From: Salinicola endophyticus
GTDB taxonomy: Bacteria > Pseudomonadota > Gammaproteobacteria > Pseudomonadales > Halomonadaceae
Assembly (NCBI RefSeq): GCF_040536835.1
Contig: NZ_CP159578.1
Span: forward strand, 2,418,001-2,482,000
Length of the DNA: 64,000 nt
Direction of reading: 5' to 3'
Of the stretch, positions 10,092 to 19,060 are shown piece after piece. The notes below the pieces were generated by a model that was given only the letters and a program-made list of their open reading frames with translations, was not told the DNA's origin and made no database searches. Each line of letters begins with the position of its first letter. The first letter of the stretch is position 1. Both the position numbers and the translations under genes were made by a program.

Positions 10092-11183
10092 ATGGGATTC
10101 AACTGCGGCATCGTCGGTCTGCCCAACGTCGGCAAGTCGACGCTCTTCAACGCCTTGACACGCTCCGGCATCGACGCCGAGAACTTTCCCTTCTGCACCA
10201 TCGAGCCGAACACCGGCATCGTGCCGATGCCGGACCCGCGGCTCGACAAGCTGTCCGAGATCGTCAAGCCGGAGAAGGTCGTGCCCACGACCATGGAGTT
10301 CGTCGATATCGCCGGCCTGGTCGAGGGCGCCTCCAAGGGCGAAGGCCTCGGCAACCAGTTCCTGGCCAACATCCGCGAGACCGACGCGATCGCCCATGTG
10401 GTGCGCTGCTTCGATGACGACAACGTCATCCACGTCGCCAACCAGGTCGACCCCACGGCCGATATCGAGACCATCAACCTCGAGCTCGCACTGGCCGATC
10501 TCGATGCGGTGGAGCGCTCGATCCAGCGCCTGACCCGCGTGGTCAAGGGCGGCGACAAGGAAGCGATCGCCACCAAAGCCATTCTCGATCGCATCCAGCC
10601 GCATCTCGCCGAGGGCCAGCCGCTGCGCAGCTTCGGTCTGGACGAGGATGAGCAGCGCCAGCTGCGCAGCTTCGGTTTCCTGACGCTCAAGCCGACGATG
10701 TACATCGCCAACGTCAACGAAGACGGCTTCGAGAACAATCCCCATCTCGATACGGTACGCCGCATCGCCGCCAGCGAGAATGCCGTCGTGGTGCCGGTAT
10801 GCAACAAGCTGGAAGCGGAGATCGCCGAGCTCGAGGACGAGGAGCGCGCCATGTTCCTCGATGAGATGGGCATGGAAGAGCCCGGGCTCGATCGTGTCAT
10901 CCGTGCCGGCTATGGGCTGCTGGGCCTGCAGACCTACTTCACCGCAGGCGTGAAGGAAGTCCGAGCCTGGACGGTCAAGGTCGGCGCCACCGCTCCGCAG
11001 GCGGCGGGCGTGATCCACACCGACTTCGAGAAGGGTTTCATTCGCGCCGAAGTGGTCAGCTATGACGATTTCGTCGCCCTGGGCGGCGAGAACGGCGCCA
11101 AGGAAGCCGGCAAGTGGCGCCTGGAAGGCAAGGCCTACGTGGTCCAGGACGGCGACGTCATGCACTTCCGCTTCAACGTCTGA
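10092..11183 (+). CDS. ychF: ribosome-binding ATPase YchF
   Basis: YchF is an Obg-related P-loop protein that prefers ATP, binds ribosomes and modulates translation and oxidative-stress responses. The 363-residue sequence has the P-loop GLPNVGKST at residues 9-17, the switch region [17 protein letters not shown], an N-K-x-E motif in place of the GTP-specifying NKxD (CNKLEAE), and a C-terminal TGS domain ending in [15 protein letters not shown] precedes the start. Nothing unusual was seen. Confidence 0.97.
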   Translation: MGFNCGIVGLPNVGKSTLFNALTRSGIDAENFPFCTIEPNTGIVPMPDPRLDKLSEIVKPEKVVPTTMEFVDIAGLVEGASKGEGLGNQFLANIRETDAIAHVVRCFDDDNVIHVANQVDPTADIETINLELALADLDAVERSIQRLTRVVKGGDKEAIATKAILDRIQPHLAEGQPLRSFGLDEDEQRQLRSFGFLTLKPTMYIANVNEDGFENNPHLDTVRRIAASENAVVVPVCNKLEAEIAELEDEERAMFLDEMGMEEPGLDRVIRAGYGLLGLQTYFTAGVKEVRAWTVKVGATAPQAAGVIHTDFEKGFIRAEVVSYDDFVALGGENGAKEAGKWRLEGKAYVVQDGDVMHFRFNV

Positions 11184-11257
11184 GCGCCGCCATCCGCCGG
11201 GGCCCGACAGTAGTGCGCCCCGGTAGCGTCCGACAGCCGGATTCATGCAAAAAAGCG

Positions 11258-11285
11258 TTGACGTTTCATCGGGTTATGCTAGTAT
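11258..11285 (+). promoter_or_regulatory. sigma-70-type promoter for tRNA-Met
   Basis: TTGACG (11258-11263) and TAGTAT (11280-11285) are separated by 16 bases and lie about 37 bases upstream of the tRNA 5' end. This is a good match to a housekeeping promoter driving a single tRNA unit that ends in the terminator at 11405-11441. Confidence 0.65.
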
Positions 11286-11321
11286 TCGCCTCCGTTGTCA
11301 CACATCGAGCGTGACCACGAC

Positions 11322-11398
11322 GGCTACGTAGCTCAGCTGGTTAGAGCACATCACTCATAATGATGGGGTCCCCTGTTCGAATCAGGGCGTAGCCACCA
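11322..11398 (+). tRNA. elongator tRNA-Met (anticodon CAT)
   Basis: A 77-base cloverleaf with encoded CCA. The acceptor stem GGCTACG pairs with CGTAGCC. The anticodon stem CATCA/TGATG closes the loop CTCATAA, giving CAT. The first acceptor pair is G-C, so it is not the initiator, which normally carries a C-A mismatch there. A tRNA-Ile2 with lysidine-modified CAT cannot be fully excluded by eye. Confidence 0.93.
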
Positions 11399-11404
11399 GA
11401 CACG

Positions 11405-11441
11405 ACGCCAAAGCCCACCTCGCGTGGGCTTTGGCGTTTTT
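11405..11441 (+). terminator. rho-independent terminator after tRNA-Met
   Basis: A perfect 14-bp stem (ACGCCAAAGCCCAC, 11405-11418, with its complement at 11424-11437) closes a five-base loop and is followed by a five-T run. The stem also reads as AT-terminated on the minus strand, so it could stop transcription arriving from the epimerase gene on the other side. Confidence 0.93.
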
Positions 11442-11502
11442 GCAGGTCATCGTCTTGCCTATCCTCTCGATAAACCTGTCGGATCGGTGAGCCAGGCGGG
11501 GC

Positions 11503-12483
11503 TCAACCCCAGAGCGTCGGCGGCGCGGGATGCACCCCCATCGCATCGTAGTGCAGTCCGGGGGCGCGATCCCGGGCCAGCAGCAGCGGCCCGTCGAGAT
11601 CGACCACCGCGGCGCCCTGAGCCACCAGCAGTGCCGGCGCCATCGACAGCGACGACCCCACCATGCAGCCCACCATCACCCCGAACCCCAAGGCCTGCGC
11701 CTCGCGCTTGAGCGCCAAGGCTTCGGTCAGGCCGCCGCTCTTGTCGAGCTTGATATTGATCATGTCGTAGCGCCCCACCAGCGCTGCCAGTGAGCTGCGA
11801 TCATGACAGGCCTCATCGGCACACACCGGCAAGCGCCGCTCGATCTGCGCCAGTGAGGCGTCGTCAGAGGCGGGCAGCGGCTGCTCGACCATCTCGATAC
11901 CCAGCTCGACCAGCCGCGGCGCCAGATGCTGGTAGGTGGGCAGGTCCCAGCCCTCGTTGGCATCGACGATGAGCCGCGCCCGCGGCGCCCCTTCGCGCAC
12001 CGCGCGCAGGCGTTCGAGATCCCCCTCCCCGCCCAGCTTGAGCTTGAGCAGCGGGCGCGCGGCATGGCGCTGGGCCTTGTCGCGCATGGCAGCCGGCGTA
12101 TCCAGCGACAGCGTATAGGCGCATACCTGGGCCTGCGGCAGCGTCAGTCCGGCCAGCGCCCACACCGGCGTGGCACGCCGCTTGGCCTCCAGATCCCATA
12201 GCGCACAGTCCACCGCATTGCGCGCCGCGCCGGCCGGCAGCCGAGTCTGCAGCGCCTCACGACCCAGCCCGCTGGCGAGATCTTCCCGCAGCGATTCGAT
12301 CTGTGCGATGACGCTCGCCACCGACTCGCCATAGTGGGCGTAGGGCACGCACTCGCCATGACCCACGTGGCCGGCGTCGCTCAGGCTCACCGTCACCACC
12401 CGCGCTTCGCTGCGCGCCCCGCGCGAGATGGTGAAGCGCTCGGCCAGTGCGAAGCGCGTCTCCTCCACCTTCAGTGTCGCCAT
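11503..12483 (-). CDS. L-Ala-D/L-Glu (dipeptide) epimerase, enolase superfamily
   Basis: This is a member of the muconate-lactonising/dipeptide-epimerase subgroup, which epimerises L-Ala-D-Glu from murein recycling and related dipeptides. The start at 12483 is supported by AGGAGG five bases upstream; an ATG further upstream adds 11 unconserved residues. The 326-residue protein shows the superfamily catalytic set: a KxK lysine pair in LLKLKLGG, metal ligands in VDANEGW, VEQPLP and CADEACH, and the second catalytic lysine in INIKLDKSGG. Substrate specificity within the subgroup is inferred from overall similarity to YcjG-type proteins. Confidence 0.88.
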   Translation of the reverse strand: MATLKVEETRFALAERFTISRGARSEARVVTVSLSDAGHVGHGECVPYAHYGESVASVIAQIESLREDLASGLGREALQTRLPAGAARNAVDCALWDLEAKRRATPVWALAGLTLPQAQVCAYTLSLDTPAAMRDKAQRHAARPLLKLKLGGEGDLERLRAVREGAPRARLIVDANEGWDLPTYQHLAPRLVELGIEMVEQPLPASDDASLAQIERRLPVCADEACHDRSSLAALVGRYDMINIKLDKSGGLTEALALKREAQALGFGVMVGCMVGSSLSMAPALLVAQGAAVVDLDGPLLLARDRAPGLHYDAMGVHPAPPTLWG

Positions 12484-12713
12484 GCTGTTCCTCCTAGGGC
12501 CTAGAGAATCTCCCAAGAGCGCCTTTCACAACCGCTGGAGAACGCGACGGCAGGGCGTCGCGAGGGCGCTGTGAACCCTTCCCTGGGCGCTACCTTTGCC
12601 ATCCCTGGCAAAGGACCCTCGCTTTGCCCGGCCCCCGCGCCCCTCGTTAGAGGATTGGGAGTGGGGGCCAAGAGGCTTCTCTTTTCGTACAACCCCCTAG
12701 TGTCGTACAACCC
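12484..12713. repeat. hairpin-rich intergenic gap with short tandem repeat
   Basis: This 230-base gap between two minus-strand genes contains two perfect hairpins: CGCGACG (12543-12549) with CGTCGCG (12556-12562), and CCTTTGCCA (12593-12601) with TGGCAAAGG (12606-12614). Neither is followed by a T-run on either strand. At its right end TCGTACAACCC occurs twice with an 18-base period (12685-12695 and 12703-12713). No coding signal was found. Confidence 0.5.
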
Positions 12714-14054
12714 TTAGGCATCGTGCGCCGGGTCGAGCGTCGCCCGATTGTAGAACGCGATCAGCGCGCGGATCAGATAGCCAGGGTCGCGGGTGCCGGC
12801 GGTCTCGCGGATAGAGTGCATGCCCCACTGCGGCACGCCGACATCGATCGTGGGCACGCCCAGCTCGGTGGCGGTGATCGGCCCGATGGTGCTGCCGCAG
12901 CCCATGTCGGCGCGGGTCACGAACTGCTGTACCGGCACCTCGGCCTCGCGGCAGAGATCGTGGAACAGCGCAGCGGTGGCGCTATTGGTGGCGTAGCGCT
13001 GGCTGGCGTTGACCTTGATCACCGGGCCGGCGTTGATCGCCGGACCATGGTTAGGGTCGTGCTTGTCGGCGAAGTTGGGGTGCAGCGCATGGGCGTTGTC
13101 GCAGGAGATCATCAGCGAACGCTGGATCAGGCGTACGAAGCCCTCGTCACCGGCCTCGCCCAGCGCCGCATTGACCCGGCGCAGCACATCGGCCAGAAAC
13201 GGCCCCTGGGCGCCGCAGGCGCTGGCGCTGCCGACCTCCTCATGGTCGTTGGCGACCAGTACCGCCCCCTGGCTGCCGTCGCAGCCGAGCAGCGCCTCGA
13301 GGCCGATGAAACAGGAGAGCAGATTGTCGAGCCGGGCGCTGGCCAAAAGCTCCCCCGCGACCCCGACCCGCGCCGGCGGCTGTACGTCGTGGAAGCCCAG
13401 TTCGAAGTCGACGATCTCGGCGTCCTGGATGCCATGCTCGGCGGCGATCCACTGCTGCAGCAGGCGCGTCACGTCGTCTGCCTGGCCGCCCTGCAGAAAC
13501 ACCGGCGCCATCTGGGTCTGGGCGTTCACGGCACGGCCGCTGTTGGCCTCGCGATCGAGATGGATCGCTAGACTGGGGATGATAGCCACGGGTTCGGAAA
13601 CATTGATCAATAACCCTTGCAGTCGACCGTCGGCTCGACGAACATGCACCCGGCCGGAGAGTCCCAGATCACGGTCGAACCAGGGCGCCAGCAGCGCCCC
13701 GCCGTAGACCTGTACGCCCAGCTGCAGCCACCCCTTGTTGACCACCGCCGGCTGCGGTTTGAGCCTGAGCGCCGGGCTATCGGTATGCGCCCCAACCATG
13801 CGCAGCGCGCGCAGCGGCGTGGCCGGTAGCTGTAGCGCAATCAGCGAGCTGTCGTTGCGCGTGACGTAGACCTTGTCGCCCGGCGTCAGCTGCCAACTGT
13901 CGGTCTCGCGCAGCCGACGATAGCCGGCGGCTTCGAGACGCTCGACGAGATTGGCCGTTGCATGCCAGGGCGACGGCGAGCTGGCGAGGAAATCGATCAG
14001 ACGATCGATGACGGCGGTGTCGGAAATGGCATCGGCGACGACGGGGTCGGACAT
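12714..14054 (-). CDS. apeB: M18 family aminopeptidase
   Basis: A cytosolic zinc metallopeptidase of the M18 (aspartyl aminopeptidase/ApeB) family that removes N-terminal residues from peptides. The 446-residue length fits. Dinuclear-zinc motifs are visible: the histidine in VGAHTDSPAL near residue 90, NDHEEVGS in the middle, and a C-terminal region ending IDVGVPQWGMHSIRE that provides the last histidine. GAGG lies upstream of the start. It is divergent from prc across a 150-base gap. Confidence 0.95.
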   Translation of the reverse strand: MSDPVVADAISDTAVIDRLIDFLASSPSPWHATANLVERLEAAGYRRLRETDSWQLTPGDKVYVTRNDSSLIALQLPATPLRALRMVGAHTDSPALRLKPQPAVVNKGWLQLGVQVYGGALLAPWFDRDLGLSGRVHVRRADGRLQGLLINVSEPVAIIPSLAIHLDREANSGRAVNAQTQMAPVFLQGGQADDVTRLLQQWIAAEHGIQDAEIVDFELGFHDVQPPARVGVAGELLASARLDNLLSCFIGLEALLGCDGSQGAVLVANDHEEVGSASACGAQGPFLADVLRRVNAALGEAGDEGFVRLIQRSLMISCDNAHALHPNFADKHDPNHGPAINAGPVIKVNASQRYATNSATAALFHDLCREAEVPVQQFVTRADMGCGSTIGPITATELGVPTIDVGVPQWGMHSIRETAGTRDPGYLIRALIAFYNRATLDPAHDA

Positions 14055-14094
14055 GAGGTTCCTCGAACGGCGGTCGGTCGGCAGTCGATACGAC

Positions 14095-14103
14095 TGCTAC
14101 AAT
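14095..14103 (+). promoter_or_regulatory. candidate extended -10 promoter for prc
   Basis: TGCTACAAT is an extended -10 element (TGn plus TACAAT) about 100 bases upstream of the prc start. The -35 region is poor. Transcription from here would place the 22-base-period repeat at 14141-14177 in the untranslated leader. Confidence 0.4.
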
Positions 14104-14140
14104 GGATTTTGGACCTGAAAAAGATTCATGGATCCGGTGG

Positions 14141-14177
14141 TCTGAAAGGGAACAGCCGGTAGTCTTAAAGGGAACAG
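14141..14177 (+). repeat. direct repeat in the prc leader
   Basis: TCTGAAAGGGAACAG (14141-14155) and TCTTAAAGGGAACAG (14163-14177) match at 14 of 15 bases and are spaced 22 bases apart, about two helical turns. Such an arrangement fits a dimeric regulator bound to one face of DNA, or a duplicated leader-RNA element. No known operator was recognised. Confidence 0.55.
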
Positions 14178-14204
14178 AGTGTACAGGAAACCGGGAGTGC
14201 TTCA

Positions 14205-16349
14205 TTGATAACCCTGACTGTCGCCGCTCGGCACGCGGCCATGTGTTTGCTACTGCTGGCATGGAGCGTCGTGGCGCTGGCCGGTCCTACCCCAACCGAT
14301 GCACAGCGCCAGGCGGCGACGGAAGTGGCGGAGGCGATTCAGTACGGCTCCTATGCCGAAGTCAGCCTCGACAATGCCTGGTCGAAGCGCGCCTTCAAGC
14401 GCCTGCTCGACGTGCTCGACGATCAGCGCGCCTATCTGCTGCAGCGCGACGTCGACGACTTCAGCGACCTCGACACCACGCTCGATGACGCCGTCGAGGA
14501 TGGCGATCTGGACCGCGTCTATGCCTTCTATTCACGTTACCAGGAGCGTGTCGAAGCACGCCTGCAGTGGCTGGTGGCGCGGGTCGATCACGGCATCGAC
14601 TACACCTATACCGGTAACGAGCGCCTGGCGCTCGACCGCAAGGACTCGCCCTGGGCCGGCAGCGAGGCGTCGCTCGACGCGCTCTGGAGCAAGCGCCTCG
14701 AGAACGCGGCGCTGACGCTGTCGCTCAACGACCAGACGCCGGCGCAGATCCAGAAGACGCTGCACGATCGCTACACCAACCAGCTCAACCGGGTGCGTCA
14801 GACCAACGCCGAGGACGTGCTGGTGCTGCTGATGGCCGCAGTCACCGGCACCGTCGACCCGCATACCGAATATCTCTCGCCGCAGCAGGGAGAGTCGTTC
14901 GACATCCAGATGCGGCTGTCGCTCGAAGGGATCGGCGCGCTGCTCCAGAACGATGGCGAATACGTCAAGGTCTCCAGCCTGGTGCCCGGCGGGCCGGCGG
15001 ACAAGAGCGGCGTGCTGCAGCCGGCGGATCGCATCGTCGCGGTCGGCCAGGGCAACGACGGCGACATGGTCAATGTGGTTGGCATGCGTCTGGATCAGGT
15101 GGTCGAGCTGATTCGCGGGCCCAAGGGCTCTACCGTGCGCCTCGACATCATCCCGGCCAAGGCGGTCGACGTCACCCGCACCCAGCAGGTCAAGATCACC
15201 CGCGACACGGTCAAGCTCGAGGATCAGGCTGCCCACAGCAAGGTCGAGGAGATCCAGCGCGGCGGTCAAACCCACAAGATCGGGATCATCACCGTCCCCG
15301 CCTTCTACGTCGACTTCGACGCCTGGCAGGCGGGCGAGACCGACTACCGCAGCACCACCCGCGACGTGGCCAAGGAGATCGCCAAGCTCAAGGCGCAGAG
15401 CGTCGAGGGTATCGTGCTCGACCTGCGCAACGACGGCGGCGGCGCCCTGCAGGAGGCTAATTCGATGATCGGTCTGTTCATCGACCGCGGCCCCACGGTG
15501 CAGGTGCGCGACGCCCGCGGGCGCATCAACCTGTATGGCGACACCGACGCTGGCGTCGCCTACGACGGCCCGCTGGCGGTGCTGGTCAACCGTCTCTCCG
15601 CCTCGGCCTCGGAGATCTTCGCCGGCGCGATCCAGGATTACGGTCGCGGCCTGGTGATCGGTAGCCGCACCTTCGGCAAGGGCACGGTGCAGACCCTGAG
15701 CGATCTGAGCCACGGCCAGATCAAGCTCACCCGTGCCAAGTTCTACCGCATCTCCGGTGAGAGCACTCAGAACCGCGGTGTCGAGCCCGACATTCTCTTC
15801 CCCAGCCTGATCGACCCCGACGAGATCGGTGAAAGCGCGCTCGACAACGCCCTGCCCTGGGACCGCGTGCGCCCGGTGCAGTACCGGCTCTATGGCCAGC
15901 CCTGGCGCTACCTGGAGAGCCTGCAGGACCGTCATGACAAGCGTGTCGCCAACGATCCGGACTTCGTCTATCTGGAGAAGCAGGCGCAGTTGATCAAGCG
16001 TCTGCGCGAACAGCAGACCAGCATCAGCCTCAACGCCGAGCAGCGCAAACGCGAGATGGAAGCTCAGGAGACCGAGCAGCTGGCACTGGAGAATCAGCGT
16101 CGCCGCGCGCTGGGCCTGGAGCCGCTGAAGAGCTGGGTCGACGCCCGCGATCGCTCAGCGGATGCCGACGACGGCCAGTCGAACGCGAGTGACAGTGGCA
16201 CCGCGAAAGACAAGAGCGCCAAGGGCCAGCAGGACGATAAAGGCGACAAGGCCGACGACGTCGAGCCGATTGACCGCGCCGAGCTGCAGGAGACCTCGCA
16301 GATCCTGCTCGACTACGCCCAGCTGATGCAGAAGCCCCCCGCCAACTGA
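14205..16349 (+). CDS. prc: tail-specific carboxy-terminal processing protease
   Basis: Prc is a periplasmic S41 protease that degrades proteins with nonpolar C-termini, processes PBP3 and affects peptidoglycan hydrolase levels. The TTG start at 14205 has GGGAG seven bases upstream and leads into a signal peptide ending VVALAG. The 714-residue protein has an N-terminal domain, a PDZ domain (about residues 235-330, with VPGGPADKSGVLQPADRI), and the Ser-Lys dyad, S467 in RLSASASEI and K492 in RTFGKGTVQ, followed by a C-terminal DUF3340-like region rich in charged helices. A downstream ATG at 14241 would cut into the signal peptide, so TTG is preferred. Confidence 0.94.
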   Translation: MITLTVAARHAAMCLLLLAWSVVALAGPTPTDAQRQAATEVAEAIQYGSYAEVSLDNAWSKRAFKRLLDVLDDQRAYLLQRDVDDFSDLDTTLDDAVEDGDLDRVYAFYSRYQERVEARLQWLVARVDHGIDYTYTGNERLALDRKDSPWAGSEASLDALWSKRLENAALTLSLNDQTPAQIQKTLHDRYTNQLNRVRQTNAEDVLVLLMAAVTGTVDPHTEYLSPQQGESFDIQMRLSLEGIGALLQNDGEYVKVSSLVPGGPADKSGVLQPADRIVAVGQGNDGDMVNVVGMRLDQVVELIRGPKGSTVRLDIIPAKAVDVTRTQQVKITRDTVKLEDQAAHSKVEEIQRGGQTHKIGIITVPAFYVDFDAWQAGETDYRSTTRDVAKEIAKLKAQSVEGIVLDLRNDGGGALQEANSMIGLFIDRGPTVQVRDARGRINLYGDTDAGVAYDGPLAVLVNRLSASASEIFAGAIQDYGRGLVIGSRTFGKGTVQTLSDLSHGQIKLTRAKFYRISGESTQNRGVEPDILFPSLIDPDEIGESALDNALPWDRVRPVQYRLYGQPWRYLESLQDRHDKRVANDPDFVYLEKQAQLIKRLREQQTSISLNAEQRKREMEAQETEQLALENQRRRALGLEPLKSWVDARDRSADADDGQSNASDSGTAKDKSAKGQQDDKGDKADDVEPIDRAELQETSQILLDYAQLMQKPPAN

Positions 16350-16397
16350 GCGACCGCACGCCGGCCTGTCACCACGGGCCACGCGCACCAGCGACTA

Positions 16398-16429
16398 CCA
16401 GACGCCCCATCCCTGCATGGGGCGTCTGG
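16398..16429 (+). terminator. terminator-like hairpin after prc
   Basis: A perfect 13-bp stem (CCAGACGCCCCAT with its complement) around a six-base loop starts about 50 bases after the prc stop. It is followed by CATTTC, a weak T-rich tail. The rest of the 16350-16676 gap contains only the promoter candidate at 16518. Confidence 0.65.
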
Positions 16430-16517
16430 CATTTCGGCCCAGCTCTCTCCTCCCCCACGGTCCGCCGCCGGCGCCCTGCCGGACTGAGATATCTCGGTCC
16501 TGAGGAAGCGAAAACGC

Positions 16518-16526
16518 TGATATAAG
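16518..16526 (+). promoter_or_regulatory. candidate extended -10 promoter for the KpsS-like gene
   Basis: TGATATAAG resembles an extended -10 element and lies about 150 bases upstream of the 16677 gene. No convincing -35 is present. The assignment rests on this motif alone. Confidence 0.3.
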
Positions 16527-16676
16527 CCAGCGCCAGATTCATGCGATCGGGTCATGCCACGGCGCAACGTCGTGGCTAGAGTCAGAATACCCCGCCGGCA
16601 TCGCGTTCCCGCGCGCTCTTTACGGGCATTATCACGGGCACGCACACACCGGCCCTGACACGCCGGACCCGCCGCC

Positions 16677-17843
16677 ATGTTCTTTCCCCAACGCACCTAT
16701 CTGTTCCTGGAAGGCCCCGCCTCTCCTTTCTTCAGCCAGCTGGCCCAGCGCCTGCTGGACGATGGGCATCGCGTGGTCAAGCTGCACTTCCATCTCGGTG
16801 AGCGTCTCTACTGGCACCACCCCGGCGCGCTGAGCTTTCGTCATCCACTGGCGATGCTGCCCCATGTGCTCGGCGAGCTGTGGCGTCAGCACCACGTGAC
16901 CGATCAGGTGCTGTTCCAGGCGCAAACGCCCGCGCATGGTCTGGCGGTTCCACTCGCCCGACGCTACGGCATCCGCAATCACCTCTTCGACCACGGCTAC
17001 CTGGGGCCGGGGCGCATCACGCTGGAGCGTGAAGGCAGCGGCGCACGCTCACTGCTGCCGCGTGACCCGTGGTGGTTCCATGCCGCCGCCGAGGGGCTCT
17101 GCGAGCCCGCCCCGCCGGTCGCCTGGCCGGCCCCCGGGGCCCTGGCACGGCTGATGCCCGCACGCTATCGGCTGGACCCCGGGCGCCGGCCACCCCTCTG
17201 GCCCGTTACGCCGTCACCGACAGCGCCCAGGGCACGAGCCGCTGACGTCAATACGCCCTTTTTCATTCTCTCCAGCGGCGGCCAGCTGGGCCGCAACGGC
17301 CATGCTCCCCAGCGCCACCACATAGAACGCGTGATCGCCGGTTTTGCCCGCGTCGCCCCGTCCCGCTGTCGCCTGCTGCTGCTGCCGACCGCGGCCGATC
17401 GCCATCGGCACCCGCCGCGCCGCTGGGCGGTACGCCTGGCACGGCGGCTGGCACTGGGGCAACGCCTCGACTTTCTCGCCCCCACCCAACTGGCGCGACT
17501 GCTGCCCCACGCCAGTGGCTGGGTCGGCCAGGGCGAACCCGAAGCCCACCTGGCCCTGGCCGAAGGCTGTCCTCTGTTCGCTCTCAGCGACGCCCACTAC
17601 TGCCTGCCGGGGCTGGCAGAAAGCGACGATCTGGAACTGTTCTGGCGCTATCCGCGCGCGCCCGAGGCCGACCTCTACCGTGCCTTCCGCCGGGTGCTGA
17701 TCCACGCCACCCAACTGGAGGGTGACTTCTACGTCAGCGCCGGCCGCGATCGCGCCGTGATGGAAGCCGCCGAGCGACTCACCGCGAATATCTCGCCGAT
17801 CGAGCGCCTGCTCCACGCCTCCCGCGCCCGAGTCGCCTCCTGA
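16677..17843 (+). CDS. KpsS-like capsule polysaccharide synthesis protein (paralogue)
   Basis: This 388-residue protein belongs to the capsule-synthesis family of KpsS, a beta-Kdo transferase that starts the poly-Kdo linker on lysophosphatidylglycerol in E. coli. It is clearly paralogous to the KpsS at 45165: both have a start-proximal SPFF, the HRV-K block, LYWHH, VTDQV, GIRNH, and the near-identical block LEREG followed by SLLPRDP. Here the domain tail differs and the conserved NHPLD segment of the other copy is not obvious, so it may have another acceptor or have diverged. The start has no strong Shine-Dalgarno. It converges on the glycosyltransferase operon with a shared hairpin between them. 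Confidence 0.8.
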   Translation: MFFPQRTYLFLEGPASPFFSQLAQRLLDDGHRVVKLHFHLGERLYWHHPGALSFRHPLAMLPHVLGELWRQHHVTDQVLFQAQTPAHGLAVPLARRYGIRNHLFDHGYLGPGRITLEREGSGARSLLPRDPWWFHAAAEGLCEPAPPVAWPAPGALARLMPARYRLDPGRRPPLWPVTPSPTAPRARAADVNTPFFILSSGGQLGRNGHAPQRHHIERVIAGFARVAPSRCRLLLLPTAADRHRHPPRRWAVRLARRLALGQRLDFLAPTQLARLLPHASGWVGQGEPEAHLALAEGCPLFALSDAHYCLPGLAESDDLELFWRYPRAPEADLYRAFRRVLIHATQLEGDFYVSAGRDRAVMEAAERLTANISPIERLLHASRARVAS

Positions 17844-17891
17844 ACCGGACCGGCGAGCCTGCGCGCCGCTGACACCCGCCCTGAAACGTCA

Positions 17892-17923
17892 ACCGCCCGC
17901 CCGGGTATCCCCGGGCGGGCGGT
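17892..17923. terminator. bidirectional terminator-like hairpin
   Basis: A perfect 14-bp GC-rich stem (ACCGCCCGCCCGGG and its complement) closes the four-base loop TATC between two convergent genes. A pyrimidine-rich tail CTCTTCTC follows on the plus strand. It probably ends both the KpsS-like gene and the minus-strand glycosyltransferase operon. Confidence 0.75.
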
Positions 17924-17961
17924 CTCTTCTCGATGACGCTGTCGGCATCAAACGCGACTTC

Positions 17962-18987
17962 TCAGCGCCGCGCCCACCAGAACGCCCGCGCCCGCGCCGG
18001 GTCGCCGAGTTCACGCGCCTTGTGTGCGGCTCGGCGGGCCATCGCCCGTGCCTCCCCGGGCTGCTGCACCAACCGCTGCACGGCCTCGCACCACGCCACT
18101 TCAGCATTATCCACCAGCAGCCCGTCGACCCCATCCTCGACCACATCGCGGTAGGGAGAACAGCGGCTATAGATGCCCACGCTCCCCATCAGCGCGTTGT
18201 CGAGAAACTTGATGTGCGACTTGCCGGCATTGAACGGCGTATCGACCATCGGCGTCAGTCCGATGTCCGCACTATGCTGGCCGCGGTAACGCTGGAAGGC
18301 GCGCCAGTTCAATGCCCGCGGCGTCTGCACCCGGGCGAGCCCCTGCAGCGCCCGCGGCGTGTGATCGCCGAGCATGATCTCGAAAGAGAGGTCGCTATGT
18401 CGTTGGTGCAGTGCCACCAGCGCCGGGGTGATCGCCTCGAGATCGCCCAGATGCGCACGCGAGCCGTAGAACCCGATCCGCGTCAGCGCTGGTGGCGGCG
18501 TGGTCGCCACCGGCTCGCCGATCAGCGGTGGGGTCAGCACCGCCACCGCCGGATGGTGGCGACGCAGCTGCCGGCCCAGCGCAGCGCTACTGGCGATCAC
18601 CTCATCGGCCAGCGCGAACAGCCGCGGCTGCAGATGCGTGGCGACATGGCGCATGCGCCGGCGATAGCTCGCCGGCAAACGCGGGTCCTCGGCTGCCGCC
18701 GGGATGTCGTCGTCGACCAGGTAGCGGATCGTCGCCAGCCGCTCGCGGTTGGCCTCGAGCCAGGATAGCCAGTAAGTGTTGAGTGAGCGGCAGACCAGGA
18801 CATGGGCATGGCGCATCTCCCCGACCAGCCACGGCATGCACATGATCGGCAGCCGCCAGTAGCTGGTGTCGATACGCCTGACCTCGATGCCCCGAGCCTG
18901 CAGCCAGGGTGCCGCTGACCCCAGGAAATAGATATCCTCGGTCGGACAGCAGCCGTCGCTCAGTACCACCCAACGTGGATAGCGCAT
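17962..18987 (-). CDS. GT-B type glycosyltransferase, capsule locus
   Basis: The 341-residue product resembles GT1/GT4-like family proteins (COG0438-like). A C-terminal nucleotide-sugar domain contains RIGFYGSRAHLGDLEAI, a PMVDTPFNAGKSHIKFLD block and a VVEDGVDGLLV block close to the classic GT4 donor site. The N-terminal half has VDDDIPAAAEDPR, a pattern seen in capsule GTs that act on surface polysaccharides. I chose the ATG at 18987 because AGGGG lies upstream; a longer frame adds 35 Arg-rich residues. It is the last gene of the 27.6-18.0 kb operon. Donor and linkage cannot be read from the sequence. Confidence 0.75.
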   Translation of the reverse strand: MRYPRWVVLSDGCCPTEDIYFLGSAAPWLQARGIEVRRIDTSYWRLPIMCMPWLVGEMRHAHVLVCRSLNTYWLSWLEANRERLATIRYLVDDDIPAAAEDPRLPASYRRRMRHVATHLQPRLFALADEVIASSAALGRQLRRHHPAVAVLTPPLIGEPVATTPPPALTRIGFYGSRAHLGDLEAITPALVALHQRHSDLSFEIMLGDHTPRALQGLARVQTPRALNWRAFQRYRGQHSADIGLTPMVDTPFNAGKSHIKFLDNALMGSVGIYSRCSPYRDVVEDGVDGLLVDNAEVAWCEAVQRLVQQPGEARAMARRAAHKARELGDPARARAFWWARR

Positions 18988-19060
18988 GATCGGGTCCCCT
19001 CTCGGATTGGCGGTGGCAACGCATGCCCGGCGGCGGTCCCGTGGCCGCGCCGGTTGCGGT

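Noticed and set aside
11322..11398. Initiator tRNA-Met
   Set aside because: The first acceptor pair is a standard G-C pair, not the mismatch expected of initiator tRNA.
12593..12614. Perfect hairpin considered as an intrinsic terminator
   Set aside because: No T-run follows on either strand.
14532..15935. A 467-codon minus-strand open frame opposite prc
   Set aside because: It overlaps the PDZ and catalytic domains of prc entirely and has no family features.
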